Shown here piece after piece: positions 18,300 through 26,477 of a DNA stretch of 64,000 nt. The notes beneath the pieces were generated by a model. That model was not told the origin of the DNA, did not search any database, and saw nothing but the letters and a program-made list of their open reading frames with translations. Numbering within the stretch: the stretch's first letter is position 1; every line of letters begins with the position of its first letter. This DNA comes from Saprospiraceae bacterium (GTDB lineage Bacteria; Bacteroidota; Bacteroidia; Chitinophagales; Saprospiraceae), in NCBI GenBank assembly GCA_028285085.1, contig JANQQI010000086.1, forward strand, positions 1-64,000. The letters run 5' to 3'. Position numbers and translations under genes: made by a program.

Positions 18300-18965
18300 T
18301 TATTCGATAGCTTTCAAAAATTCTAAACGCATCGTTTCGTTGAGAAATTTACCGCTATAATGGGTGGTGACCGTGCTGCTATCATTGTGTCGCACGCCAC
18401 GTAGTTTAACACACATGTGCTCCGCATCAATGTATACCGCAACATCTTCTGTATGTAACAACTCCTTCAAGGTTTGTGCAATCTGTACTGTCAGACGTTC
18501 TTGTACTTGAGGGCGCCGAGCGAAATGCTCTACGATTCGATTCAATTTTGACAAACCAATCACTTTCCCATTTGGAATATAAGCAACATGGGCATAACCG
18601 ATAATGGGGAGGAAATGATGCTCACAGGTGGATTGTAAACGGATCTTTCGCTCAACGAGCATTTGTCGATAACTATATTTATTATCAAATAGCGTCGTCG
18701 AGGGTTCGTTGGTGGGATCCAGGCCGGCGAAAATTTCGTTAATGAACATTTTGGCCACCCGACGTGGCGTACCACTGAGACTATCGTCACTCAAGTCGAG
18801 GCCGATGATGTTCATAATTTCGCTAAAGTGTTTTTCGATCTTAGCAATCTTCTCGTCGTTCGATAGTGCAAAAGCATCATCCCGAATAGGACTACCATCA
18901 CTGGTAGCGATGTGATTTTCGCCTATTTCGTCCAACTGGTCAATTTCCTTAGTTGTATTATTCAT
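18300..18965 (-). CDS. folE: GTP cyclohydrolase I
   Basis: A 221-residue enzyme that converts GTP to 7,8-dihydroneopterin triphosphate, the first step of folate (or queuosine/biopterin) synthesis. Zinc ligands lie in STCEHHFLPIIGYAHVAYIP and in HMCVKLRGVRHNDSST. The central KVIGLSKLNRIVEHFARRPQ is the type IA signature. The N-terminal ~35 acidic residues precede the conserved core (KIEKHFSEIMNIIG) and are not conserved in the family. A queuosine-precursor transporter gene is also in the window, but far away. Confidence 0.96.
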   Translation of the reverse strand: MNNTTKEIDQLDEIGENHIATSDGSPIRDDAFALSNDEKIAKIEKHFSEIMNIIGLDLSDDSLSGTPRRVAKMFINEIFAGLDPTNEPSTTLFDNKYSYRQMLVERKIRLQSTCEHHFLPIIGYAHVAYIPNGKVIGLSKLNRIVEHFARRPQVQERLTVQIAQTLKELLHTEDVAVYIDAEHMCVKLRGVRHNDSSTVTTHYSGKFLNETMRLEFLKAIE

Positions 18966-19026
18966 GAAAAAGCGTTGAAATGTTTTAAAAATCCAAACTA
19001 AAAACGCGTAATTCGTACGTTGGTTT

Positions 19027-19590
19027 ATGAAATTCGAAAATTTGATGAAATTTAATTATCTCTTAACGCTTTGCTTTTTCGTTTCGCTCACCGCTTGCGA
19101 TAACAATAGTTCAACTTCAGAATCACCTCAAACCGAGCAAAGTAGCCCAGCTAAAACTCCTTGTAAATTTGGTCAACCCAAAGCCATTTTCTCGGATGCG
19201 ATCACCCAGGTTTCTACTCACAAATTTTCTGTGGAGGGGCAAAAAAGCCTGGAAAGCATGAACCTTGTGAATGGCGTACGCCTCGATTTATATCAAGACG
19301 GTTGTGATCATCTGCGACAAGAATTTCAATTTTCATTCGCTCCCAACAACTCGCTTTCCAGTGACTCTACGTGGATACTTGAGGCTGCGAAGCAACTTGA
19401 TTACCTCGCTACTTTCTCTGAACGACACGCTGCTTTTGGCATCTGGGCCCGAGCCATCCGACAATTACAGCCCCAGATGCAGATTGGCCGACCATTAGAA
19501 CCAGAAGAAGGCACACTCATCACGGTTGATCGCTTACGCGGAAAACAAGAGCACACCTTAATCATTCGCATGGAAGGTTTATCAAGCTGA
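19027..19590 (+). CDS. Lipoprotein of unknown function
   Basis: A 187-residue predicted lipoprotein with lipobox SLTAC (C24 from the ATG at 19027, C18 from the ATG at 19045; the second gives a more typical signal length). A Ser/Pro/Thr-rich linker (NNSSTSESPQTEQSS) precedes an alpha/beta domain with one further cysteine pair (C43 and C94 counted from the first Met). I do not recognise the family. It is divergent from folE, and the 240-nt gap to the next gene contains that gene's own promoter, so it is probably monocistronic. Confidence 0.7.
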   Translation: MKFENLMKFNYLLTLCFFVSLTACDNNSSTSESPQTEQSSPAKTPCKFGQPKAIFSDAITQVSTHKFSVEGQKSLESMNLVNGVRLDLYQDGCDHLRQEFQFSFAPNNSLSSDSTWILEAAKQLDYLATFSERHAAFGIWARAIRQLQPQMQIGRPLEPEEGTLITVDRLRGKQEHTLIIRMEGLSS

Positions 19591-19745
19591 CCAAGAGTTG
19601 TTTAAAAAGGCAATTCTACCTCTGCTTTTAGCAAGATATTTCTATCCGTAACGTACATCTCGGTGATTTCGACTCCGTTATTCTTTCATCGTACATAAGG
19701 ATAAAAGTTAGGTCTAAAAAGATTCCATAAGTTCTCCGCTCTGCT

Positions 19746-19777
19746 TTTGATATTTCAACAGAATGTCTCTATATTTG
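19746..19777 (+). promoter_or_regulatory. Consensus Bacteroidota promoter
   Basis: TTTG at 19746-19749, 20-nt spacer, TATATTTG at 19770-19777: a perfect match to TTTG-N19/21-TAnnTTTG. The predicted leader to the ATG at 19833 is about 50 nt. Confidence 0.7.
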
Positions 19778-19832
19778 AAATCGCTTAGAGCAGAAGAATC
19801 TCAAAATCTGTTCTACTCCGAAAGCGTATACT

Positions 19833-20642
19833 ATGAGTAAACTGCTCCTTCCTTTGCTAGGTATCGGCCTGGTCATCTGGTTAATTGGCAGCACAATCTG
19901 GTTAAATAATTATCAGCAGAAGTCGATACAGGATGAAACGCCTGAGTCTAACTTTGTGTGGCAACTCCGCGACGGCGATAGTTTAATCCATGAGACATCC
20001 ACTATTTTTGCTTTTCAGCAATCACAAGCGGAAATGTTGCTCATAGATGCGCAAGAAATGGCATTCAAAAAGTTGGTGCTTTATCTTGACAGACATCACA
20101 ATCGATTACTCGAACTGGAAGGTATTTACCATCCAGAAGAATCATACACAGGATCATTCGAAGACCTAGGTTACGCTCGAGCACAAGGCTTGGCTTTTTG
20201 GTTGGCACGACAAGGCGTTCGCCCCGAACAAATACATTGTAAATCCGTCACGACGGCACAATTACCGCTCAATGAAAACGGCTTAATCTCCGGGGGAATC
20301 AATTTCACCTTTTCCGAAAGACCGCAAATGAACTACGGCGAGACGTTTCGATTTCGGTACGAATTACCTCAGTTGGATACAACTCAGCTTATTCTGCCTG
20401 CCGACTTCAAGGCTTACCAAGAAAGTTTGAGACAGTATTTGTCGGATCACCCCCGAGAAGATGTGCTAATCCAAGCTTTCCATTCGGAGCCTGCGGTTGC
20501 CCAGATTTGGTTGAATCAATTGACTCAACAACTTGTGCAAGGTGAATGGACTACGGCTGATTTTCGAACGGCAATCTCCCCCGAGCCTTATTTGCCAATG
20601 AGTCGAGAAGGGCTGGTAATTAGTGTGCGTAATGCGCCCTGA
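19833..20642 (+). CDS. Membrane-anchored protein with OmpA-like domain(s)
   Basis: A 269-residue protein with one N-terminal membrane anchor (LLLPLLGIGLVIWLIGSTIW), the rest predicted periplasmic. Residues ~85-165 resemble an OmpA/MotB C-terminal domain. They have a beta strand with LELEGIYHPEES, where OmpA has a glycine-rich GHTDs loop, then GYARAQGLAFWLARQGVRP, which matches the SxxRAxxVxxYLxxxGI helix. Residues ~190-265 look like a second, weaker copy (YQESLRQYLSDHPREDVLIQAF ... IWLNQLTQQLVQG). The usual peptidoglycan-binding Asp and Arg are not both evident, so binding is uncertain. The HhH/coiled-coil gene follows after 56 nt. Confidence 0.65.
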   Translation: MSKLLLPLLGIGLVIWLIGSTIWLNNYQQKSIQDETPESNFVWQLRDGDSLIHETSTIFAFQQSQAEMLLIDAQEMAFKKLVLYLDRHHNRLLELEGIYHPEESYTGSFEDLGYARAQGLAFWLARQGVRPEQIHCKSVTTAQLPLNENGLISGGINFTFSERPQMNYGETFRFRYELPQLDTTQLILPADFKAYQESLRQYLSDHPREDVLIQAFHSEPAVAQIWLNQLTQQLVQGEWTTADFRTAISPEPYLPMSREGLVISVRNAP

Positions 20643-20698
20643 TTTCATGAGCAATTTTTATATTTAGCTACTTTTACCTTAACGATTAGAGAACTACC

Positions 20699-21946
20699 AT
20701 GCTTGCGGCACCCCTCATTTTCGCGATCCTATTGGTGACGGCCTTATTGAGCTTCGGCTTAGGCTGGTTGTGGCACAAAACACGCTGGGATAAAAAACAC
20801 CTTCAGGCCAGATTACTTGAGCAAAAACTGCTTGGCTTACAAAATGATTATCAAGGTCTCGTCCGACATAGTAATCAAAAGCAGGAAAAATTGTCGATGC
20901 TTAAGCAAGAGAAGCGTTCACTGGAACATCATCTAAAGTCCAGTAAATCGATTATCGAACAGTTAGAAGCCGATAAAGATTTCATTTTTCGGGAATACGA
21001 GCAGTTTAGACTTGAGGTCAAACAAAAACTGGGATCAAATCAAAAGTTGGTGAAAGCTTTTGAAGAACTACAGGAGAAGAATCAGAAGAGTAAACTGAAA
21101 ACCGATAAATGGAAAGTGCGCTATTACGATGCACTGGATAAATTGCGAATAGCCGAGCAGCAATTACGTCGTTTGAAGCGCGAACAAAAACAATGGCAAG
21201 AGCAGGTGCAACAGCCCGATCAGAGTAAAGCGGTATTAGAATGGGAAAGTAATTACAAAGAGTTGAAATTACGATTCCTCGCTTTATCTAAAGAGAAGAA
21301 AGACCTGGATTTGCAGGTAAAAGATATCGAAGCCAGATTGGAAGCGCAGCAAAAACAAGTGCAATCGCAGGCCCCAAAGAATGATCGCTCCGGTAGCCTG
21401 CTCGCTCGTATTCGACAACGCACTAAACTGCTGGACTTTGATCGTATCGGTCACGCCAGCAGCCGAGAAAAAGATAACTTGAAGCAACTCAAAGGGATGG
21501 GCCCTTCACTGGAAAAACGATTCCACGCCATCGGGCTTTATCAGTTCAAGCAGCTAGCGAGCTTGAATCCTTTTGAGGAGGAGCTTTTAAATATATTATT
21601 GGAATTATCCGCCGGGAAAATTCAGCGGGAAAAGTGGGTAGAGCAAGCTCGACAATTAGCAGGCATTGCAGACCCACGACCGCAGCAATTGACAACACCC
21701 CCAACACCGGCCCGAGCCAAGTCCGCTATTGGCGCTTCCGGCCCGGTCCAAAAGGATAATCTCCAGCTCATCAGAGGGATTGGCCCCTACATTGAGCAAC
21801 GATTGAACGCCCTGGGTATCTTCCGTTTTCAGCAATTGACGCAATTGCGCCCGGAAGACCTACAAGATATTAGCGAGAGCATTGCGCTCGCCCCCGGTCA
21901 GATTGAAGCAGATGACTGGGTCGGTCAAGCTGAAAGATTGAAGTAG
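20699..21946 (+). CDS. Membrane-anchored coiled-coil protein with two C-terminal HhH domains
   Basis: A 415-residue protein with an N-terminal transmembrane helix (APLIFAILLVTALLSFGLGW), a long charged coiled coil (~residues 28-220, heptads rich in K/E/Q/L), a linker, and two ~60-residue helix-hairpin-helix modules. These begin LKQLKGMGPSLEKRFHAIG (~260) and LQLIRGIGPYIEQRLNALG (~358). Each continues with a FxQLxxLxPE-type helix and ends with a W-containing WVEQAR/WVGQAE helix. The modules resemble the DUF4332-like HhH units appended to many bacterial proteins. HhH folds can bind DNA or proteins; no catalytic residues are seen. A related single-module protein is encoded at 31293-31922. Confidence 0.78.
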   Translation: MLAAPLIFAILLVTALLSFGLGWLWHKTRWDKKHLQARLLEQKLLGLQNDYQGLVRHSNQKQEKLSMLKQEKRSLEHHLKSSKSIIEQLEADKDFIFREYEQFRLEVKQKLGSNQKLVKAFEELQEKNQKSKLKTDKWKVRYYDALDKLRIAEQQLRRLKREQKQWQEQVQQPDQSKAVLEWESNYKELKLRFLALSKEKKDLDLQVKDIEARLEAQQKQVQSQAPKNDRSGSLLARIRQRTKLLDFDRIGHASSREKDNLKQLKGMGPSLEKRFHAIGLYQFKQLASLNPFEEELLNILLELSAGKIQREKWVEQARQLAGIADPRPQQLTTPPTPARAKSAIGASGPVQKDNLQLIRGIGPYIEQRLNALGIFRFQQLTQLRPEDLQDISESIALAPGQIEADDWVGQAERLK

Positions 21947-21964
21947 AAGTAGTATCAGTATGTT

Positions 21965-21999
21965 AAGCCCCGCTGCAACTTTGCAGGCGGGGCTTTTTT
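21965..21999 (+). terminator. Rho-independent terminator
   Basis: A 9-bp GC-rich stem (AAGCCCCGC 21965-21973, GCGGGGCTT 21987-21995), extended by TGCA/TGCA with one bulged G, then a T6 run. It ends the plus-strand transcript of the coiled-coil HhH gene. Confidence 0.93.
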
Positions 22000-22028
22000 G
22001 TTTTCAAAACCTTTGATCGGATGTTGTC

Positions 22029-23489
22029 CTATTGTGCGCGTCCTAAGACAAAGCTATGATCAGCACTGATCTTACCGCTTTTAGCTTCGATGGTTGCACC
22101 AGCATGACAAGCCGCACAAGAAGCATTAGGCTGCATAAATGTCTCTTGTACAGCATTCGCTAAAAAGTATGGGATATCGGTAGTCGTCGTAAAATTCTCG
22201 AAAGGATTCCGACGCCACTGTGTACCAATCAACTGATAATTTTCCCAAACGGTACCTGCCAGCTTTGATTGAAAAAACTGATTGATACCCTGAGTGTACT
22301 GAAAAATGGGATACTCGCGAATGACTTGTGTACCAAATCGCTCTCCTGCATTCTGATCACCTTCGATGCACATGCCATAGTCTTCACCGTAAGGCTGCTG
22401 GCGCGCCCATTTCACCGCACGCGGCTTGGTAGGTTGTGGATTGTCGACCCCAAAGCACATTCCTGTGGAATCCGACATGCTTGGAGGTGAATTGACCGGA
22501 CAGTTTATACAGTTGGGTTTATAAAATGAATAATGCGTACTGTCAACGCTAGGATCCTGGGCCGCAATCGGGTTATTGGGGGTATTATCGACATGCTCAA
22601 AAGTGGACCAAATCCAGTGGTCCACTTGAGATAGATTTTTGGTTTGCACCTTGCGCGCGATATGAAATCCGACGAGCCCAACCGTTTCCTCAACACAAAG
22701 TGCATTACCATCCTTGACGTACTCGCCGGGGATGTAGATGGTTGCTTTGCGGTGGTAATAACGGGAAAGGTCATCGCCCTTGCTTTCATCCAAAATTCGC
22801 CAAGCGGCTTTAATTTCAATCGCACCAACTGAGTCTGGTAAGGTCATACTGGCCAAAGGAAAGTCAACCTCTCCGGTGAAATTTTCCTGGCCTGATTTCG
22901 TATTCAAGTTATTGCTTAAAATGTAACTGACTTCCTCATCATTGAGGCGAATATCGTATAAGGCAAAATTCAGATTTCGATCGAGCAGAGCATTGCCATC
23001 CGCTTCTTGAAAGGAACCATCGGGATTCACCAAACGAGGTGTTTTTTGAAATAAGAATAGTTTAATGTTCTCAGGACCGGATGGCTCACACGATGATCCG
23101 AAAAGCGTATTATTAAATACGTTGGCAATGTCGAGATACTGCTCCCAAACGCGGAAAGAATCCGGTGCACTGCCAATTGGGGTATTCAATGGCTGACCGT
23201 TAGAACCTGCAGGCCAATTGAGTGCAATAAAGGATTGCCAGGAGAACTGATCAAAAGGAGTCTGATTGATACTGTCGAGACTTCCGAGATAATCATTGGA
23301 CAGATGACCATTAACATAGTTGGGCAGCGTGGAACAGAGTTGTTGGCATTTAGCCGTTTCCGCACACACGCACAAATTCAATTCGAGATTGGGAGGCGGC
23401 GAGGTTGGATCACCGGAGTTTTCTGCTAGCTCTGTGCAAGCAAAAACGAGCCCGCCAATAAGCAGGAAAGCAAGTAGCATTCTTTTCAT
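22029..23489 (-). CDS. Lipoprotein with a single c-type heme motif
   Basis: A 486-residue predicted lipoprotein (MKRMLLAFLLIGGLVFAC, lipid C18). It carries one c-type heme site, C458-A-A-C461-H462, 25 residues from the C-terminus. Several further cysteines lie near the N-terminus (CVCAETAKCQQLC). The DQFSWQSFIALNWPAGSNG segment is a hallmark I associate with a family of large 'cytochrome c family' proteins of unknown role found in several phyla. No second heme motif or oxidase domain was found. I use the ATG at 23489; the frame is open 24 codons upstream, but only this Met gives a signal peptide. Confidence 0.75.
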   Translation of the reverse strand: MKRMLLAFLLIGGLVFACTELAENSGDPTSPPPNLELNLCVCAETAKCQQLCSTLPNYVNGHLSNDYLGSLDSINQTPFDQFSWQSFIALNWPAGSNGQPLNTPIGSAPDSFRVWEQYLDIANVFNNTLFGSSCEPSGPENIKLFLFQKTPRLVNPDGSFQEADGNALLDRNLNFALYDIRLNDEEVSYILSNNLNTKSGQENFTGEVDFPLASMTLPDSVGAIEIKAAWRILDESKGDDLSRYYHRKATIYIPGEYVKDGNALCVEETVGLVGFHIARKVQTKNLSQVDHWIWSTFEHVDNTPNNPIAAQDPSVDSTHYSFYKPNCINCPVNSPPSMSDSTGMCFGVDNPQPTKPRAVKWARQQPYGEDYGMCIEGDQNAGERFGTQVIREYPIFQYTQGINQFFQSKLAGTVWENYQLIGTQWRRNPFENFTTTTDIPYFLANAVQETFMQPNASCAACHAGATIEAKSGKISADHSFVLGRAQ

Positions 23490-23825
23490 GAGTTGGTTAT
23501 TTAGGGTTATTAAAAATCTTCTATTTGGGGAAAATAACCTTAGGCTTTCACTCAACGCCATTGAGTAAAAAGCAAAGAAATGCTACCGATTGAAATCGGA
23601 AAGAAGTAATGAAATGAGAGGAAGGAGATAAAACGATTGGCGTTAACTTGCAGCCACTCCCAATAGCAATTAATCACATTTGAAACCTCAAATTGGCCTT
23701 CCCGAAGGAAGGTCCAAATTGAGAGATCATCATAAAATATTATTGAAGCTTTTCGTAAAAAGTACTTACTTCATTTTTGTAGAGCAGAAATGGTGAAAGG
23801 TAAATAACCCCTCACCGAGTCAAGA
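23490..23825. other. 336-bp intergenic region with a long hairpin
   Basis: The only notable structure is an inverted repeat at 23687-23723: a 10-bp outer stem (CTCAAATTGG/CCAAATTGAG) stacked on a 6-bp inner stem (CCTTCC/GGAAGG) with one bulged T and a CGAA tetraloop. It is ~100 nt downstream of the minus-strand T9SS gene and lacks a clear T tract, so it may be a terminator or mRNA 3'-end structure. No gene is visible here. Confidence 0.5.
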
Positions 23826-24992
23826 CTAAAGCTTGACAATACGTTGATTTATGCTTGATTGTGATCCAACCTGAGTGCGCAAAATATAAGCGCCACTACT
23901 CAAATGAGACAAATCCAGTGTTTTGATGGCTGCGTCAGCCTGAATTTGCCAGACTTGGATCCGTTTTCCGTACAGATCAAATAGTTCGATAAAGCGTGTA
24001 GAGTAGAAATCGTTACCAGTCTCCGTTTCGAACTCCAGTACCACTGTATTCTCGAATGGATTCGGACTGATACGTACTTCACCCTTAGGTAAGCCATCAA
24101 ACTCGATCGGAATCACCTCGCTGTATTCAAACTTACCATCGAAATCAATTTGCTTCAGGCGGTAATAGTTGATGCCGGCATATGGCATAGCATCCACAAA
24201 GTCATAATAGGTTATTTCTTCGACCGTACCACGACCTTCAGCTTCACCGATAACCGTGAAATCAACACCGTTGCTACTGCGCTGGATTTCAAAATGACTA
24301 TTGTTCAGCTCCGAAGCCGTAACCCACTCCAACATCACCTCCTGATTAGCGATAGGCTTAGCTGAAAAGTCAACCAAAGTAACCGGCAAAAGCATAACGT
24401 TAGCATCAGGTACGTTAACATTGTCTAGGGTAAAATTCTCGGTCTGGGAGTTGAAATCTACACATACCCGGATTTGCAAAGTGCTTCCGGATAACCCGCC
24501 GGTAATACCCACATCATTTGAACTACCAGTACCCGCACCGCTAATGGTGTGACCTGCAGGCCCAATCAGACCTTCTTGCGCTATTTGCCAAGCTCCGCCA
24601 TCAATGCGGTACTCAACATCCAAAAAATCAGATGCATCAAATCCAGTATATGACACATCGCAGTTGAAATCAACATCAGAACCTGCAGTGCTAATATCTA
24701 GAATCGGACCCACCCAACAGAGTTCTTCATCTACATCGCCCGCAGAGGTAAACACCCCACCAGATGTTTTAAAGTCATCTTCCAATGAAGGAAGAGCATC
24801 TAGTCCTGACAAATCACCTTCGATAGTCCAATCGACGCCGGTGAAATCAAAAGATACACAGGATGTAGGGTCATTGGTCGTACAAGGCGACGTGAGAATC
24901 CCTTTTTCTGCCGTATCAAAGGTCTCGCTGTATTGTGCATTAACAAAGTTAAAAGTGGTTAGAAGTACAAAGAGTAAAACTAATTGTTTCAT
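23826..24992 (-). CDS. T9SS secreted protein with T9SS type A sorting domain
   Basis: A 388-residue exported protein. The signal peptide is MKQLVLLFVLLTTFNFVNAQ. Residues ~21-195 form a beta-sandwich with several cysteines (SPCTTNDPTSC, ELCWVG, FNCDVS) that I cannot assign. Residues ~205-300 match a widespread Bacteroidota stalk region (VTLVDFSAKP ... VMLEWVTASELNNSHFEIQR ... GINYYRLKQIDFDGKFEYS). The last ~80 residues are a type A sorting domain (ISPNPFENTVVLEF ... LSSGAYILRTQVG). The ATG at 24992 is chosen because the 34 upstream codons of open frame do not look exported. It lies directly after the two collar genes on the same strand, but a terminator intervenes. Confidence 0.85.
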   Translation of the reverse strand: MKQLVLLFVLLTTFNFVNAQYSETFDTAEKGILTSPCTTNDPTSCVSFDFTGVDWTIEGDLSGLDALPSLEDDFKTSGGVFTSAGDVDEELCWVGPILDISTAGSDVDFNCDVSYTGFDASDFLDVEYRIDGGAWQIAQEGLIGPAGHTISGAGTGSSNDVGITGGLSGSTLQIRVCVDFNSQTENFTLDNVNVPDANVMLLPVTLVDFSAKPIANQEVMLEWVTASELNNSHFEIQRSSNGVDFTVIGEAEGRGTVEEITYYDFVDAMPYAGINYYRLKQIDFDGKFEYSEVIPIEFDGLPKGEVRISPNPFENTVVLEFETETGNDFYSTRFIELFDLYGKRIQVWQIQADAAIKTLDLSHLSSGAYILRTQVGSQSSINQRIVKL

Positions 24993-25012
24993 AGAATTTT
25001 GTGGTTTAAGAT

Positions 25013-25046
25013 AAAAAGAAACACCCTGAAGGTTTACAGGGTGTTT
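25013..25046 (-). terminator. Terminator after the tail-collar genes
   Basis: A perfect 10-bp inverted repeat (25019-25028 and 25037-25046, AAACACCCTG and its complement) with an 8-nt loop. On the minus strand it is followed by TCTTTTTAT. It ends the collar-gene transcript 17 nt after its stop. Confidence 0.85.
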
Positions 25047-25062
25047 ACGTATGATATTTAAA

Positions 25063-25620
25063 TTAGTTTCTACTTGGGAAGGTACCTTGTACACAAATGA
25101 TGAAATTGATCCCCAAATAGGGTTGCATCATGTCAAAGGCTTGCCCACCACCGGTTAACCCAACGGTAACGCCTAAGTCATTACCGCTGTATTTGGATAT
25201 GGGATTCTCAGGTGCACCACCGTAGATCAATGCACCATTGGTCGTTGACAGTAAACCCGTATTACCCGCAGCCACGCCAGGCTCATCACTCGTTGCATCC
25301 TCAGTGGTGACCGGAACAGCGGTTATTGCGTTGTGATTGTGGGATGGCATTTCCTGAACCGTTAATCGATGCTGATAGTTACCACCACGCTGACCAAGTC
25401 GGTAGGTCGGAAGACCAGGGCCAGTACCAGGACTGATGGCAACGCGTCCACGCAAATCTGGCAATGCAAAAGTCGTACGACCATCACCGCCATAGATGGT
25501 ACCTAGCAAAGAGAACAAAGCCTGGTTCTGATTGATAGGCAGGATTTGTCCTTCACAAAGCATCCAGGCCCGAGGCGCGAAATTGCCCGCAAAGAGACGT
25601 ATTTCTGCTAAAAAAGGCAT
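25063..25620 (-). CDS. Phage tail collar domain protein (microcystin-dependent-protein-like), copy 2
   Basis: A 185-residue protein of the phage tail-collar/MdpB group. It has the N-terminal EIRLFAGNFAPRAWMLCEGQ, the core GDGRTTFALPDLRGRVAI, GPGLPTYRLGQRGG and MPSHNHNA with the metal-binding-type HxH, and a C-terminal PYLGINFIICVQGTFPSRN. There is no signal peptide. The protein is very similar to the adjacent upstream paralogue. Phage homologues trimerise in tail fibres; free-standing chromosomal copies like these occur in many Bacteroidota, usually in tandem sets, with unknown function. No other phage gene is nearby. Confidence 0.88.
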   Translation of the reverse strand: MPFLAEIRLFAGNFAPRAWMLCEGQILPINQNQALFSLLGTIYGGDGRTTFALPDLRGRVAISPGTGPGLPTYRLGQRGGNYQHRLTVQEMPSHNHNAITAVPVTTEDATSDEPGVAAGNTGLLSTTNGALIYGGAPENPISKYSGNDLGVTVGLTGGGQAFDMMQPYLGINFIICVQGTFPSRN

Positions 25621-25653
25621 ATTCTTAATTTTTGATGTTATCGAATGGGGTGA

Positions 25654-26214
25654 TTAGTTACGCGATGGGAAGATTCCCTGCAAGGCAATAATGTAGTAGA
25701 TCGCGAGGAAAGGCTGCATATTATCGTATGCCTGGCTACCTCCGGTTAAGCCAACGGTAACCCCTAAATCGTTACCACCGTACTTCGATACTGGATTTTC
25801 GGCAGCACCACCGTAGACCAGTGCACCATTCGTAGTAGACAATAAACCCGTGTTGCCCACAGCAACGCCCGGCTCATCACTCGTTGCATCCTCAGTGGTT
25901 ACTGGAACGGCAGTGACTGCGTTGTGGTTGTGACTAGGCAAGTTGAGAATAGATAGTTGGATAGAATACCGACCACCACGCTGACCAAGTCGGTAGGTAG
26001 GAAGACCAGGGCCAGTACCGGGGTTAATAGGTGCACGACCACGTAAGTCAGGCAGAGCAAAAGTCGTACGACCGTCACCACCGTAGGTAGTACCTAAAAT
26101 AGAGAACAAAGCTGTGTTAGAGCTAATGGCGAGCAGCTGACCTTCACAAAATGCCCAAGTACGGGGGGCAAAGTTGCCAGCAAAAATTCGGATTTCACCG
26201 ATCATTGGTTCCAT
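25654..26214 (-). CDS. Phage tail collar domain protein, copy 1
   Basis: A 186-residue paralogue of the next gene downstream (33-nt gap, same operon). Shared blocks include GEIRIFAGNFAPRTWAFCEG, GDGRTTFALPDLRGRAPI, GTGPGLPTYRLGQRGG, LPSHNHNA and TEDATSDEPGV. The two genes also share near-identical DNA around 25281-25309 and 25881-25909, so the duplication is fairly recent or under gene conversion. I start at the ATG at 26214 (MEPMIGEIRIF); an in-frame ATG three codons later (MIGEIRIF) would align better with copy 2 (MPFLAEIRLF) and is a real alternative. Confidence 0.88.
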   Translation of the reverse strand: MEPMIGEIRIFAGNFAPRTWAFCEGQLLAISSNTALFSILGTTYGGDGRTTFALPDLRGRAPINPGTGPGLPTYRLGQRGGRYSIQLSILNLPSHNHNAVTAVPVTTEDATSDEPGVAVGNTGLLSTTNGALVYGGAAENPVSKYGGNDLGVTVGLTGGSQAYDNMQPFLAIYYIIALQGIFPSRN

Positions 26215-26477
26215 GTGATTAACGTTTTTTAGGTTATTGAAATACAAAACAATTATTCAAACGAAGCGCGGTGGCTTCGAGAGAATTCTTTTGAAATGCT
26301 GCCTGTAATGAGAAACCTAGGGTTTCGTGTTTATTTTAAGGTAAGAACACCTTCGCATTGGGTCGAACAAGCAAATTGCTTATTCTGAAGCGTAGTTAGA
26401 TATGTTTAAATCGCCATAAATATAGAAAAATGTTTTAAAGTGTGTTAATCTTAGGCTAAAATTCTCATTAATAAGGG

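Noticed and set aside
23687-23723. Mobile element terminal repeat or REP sequence
   Set aside because: It occurs once in the window, has no transposase near it, and is best read as a single hairpin at a transcript end.
25063-26214. Prophage remnant
   Set aside because: Only the collar domain is present; no capsid, terminase, portal, integrase or attachment-site repeats were seen nearby.
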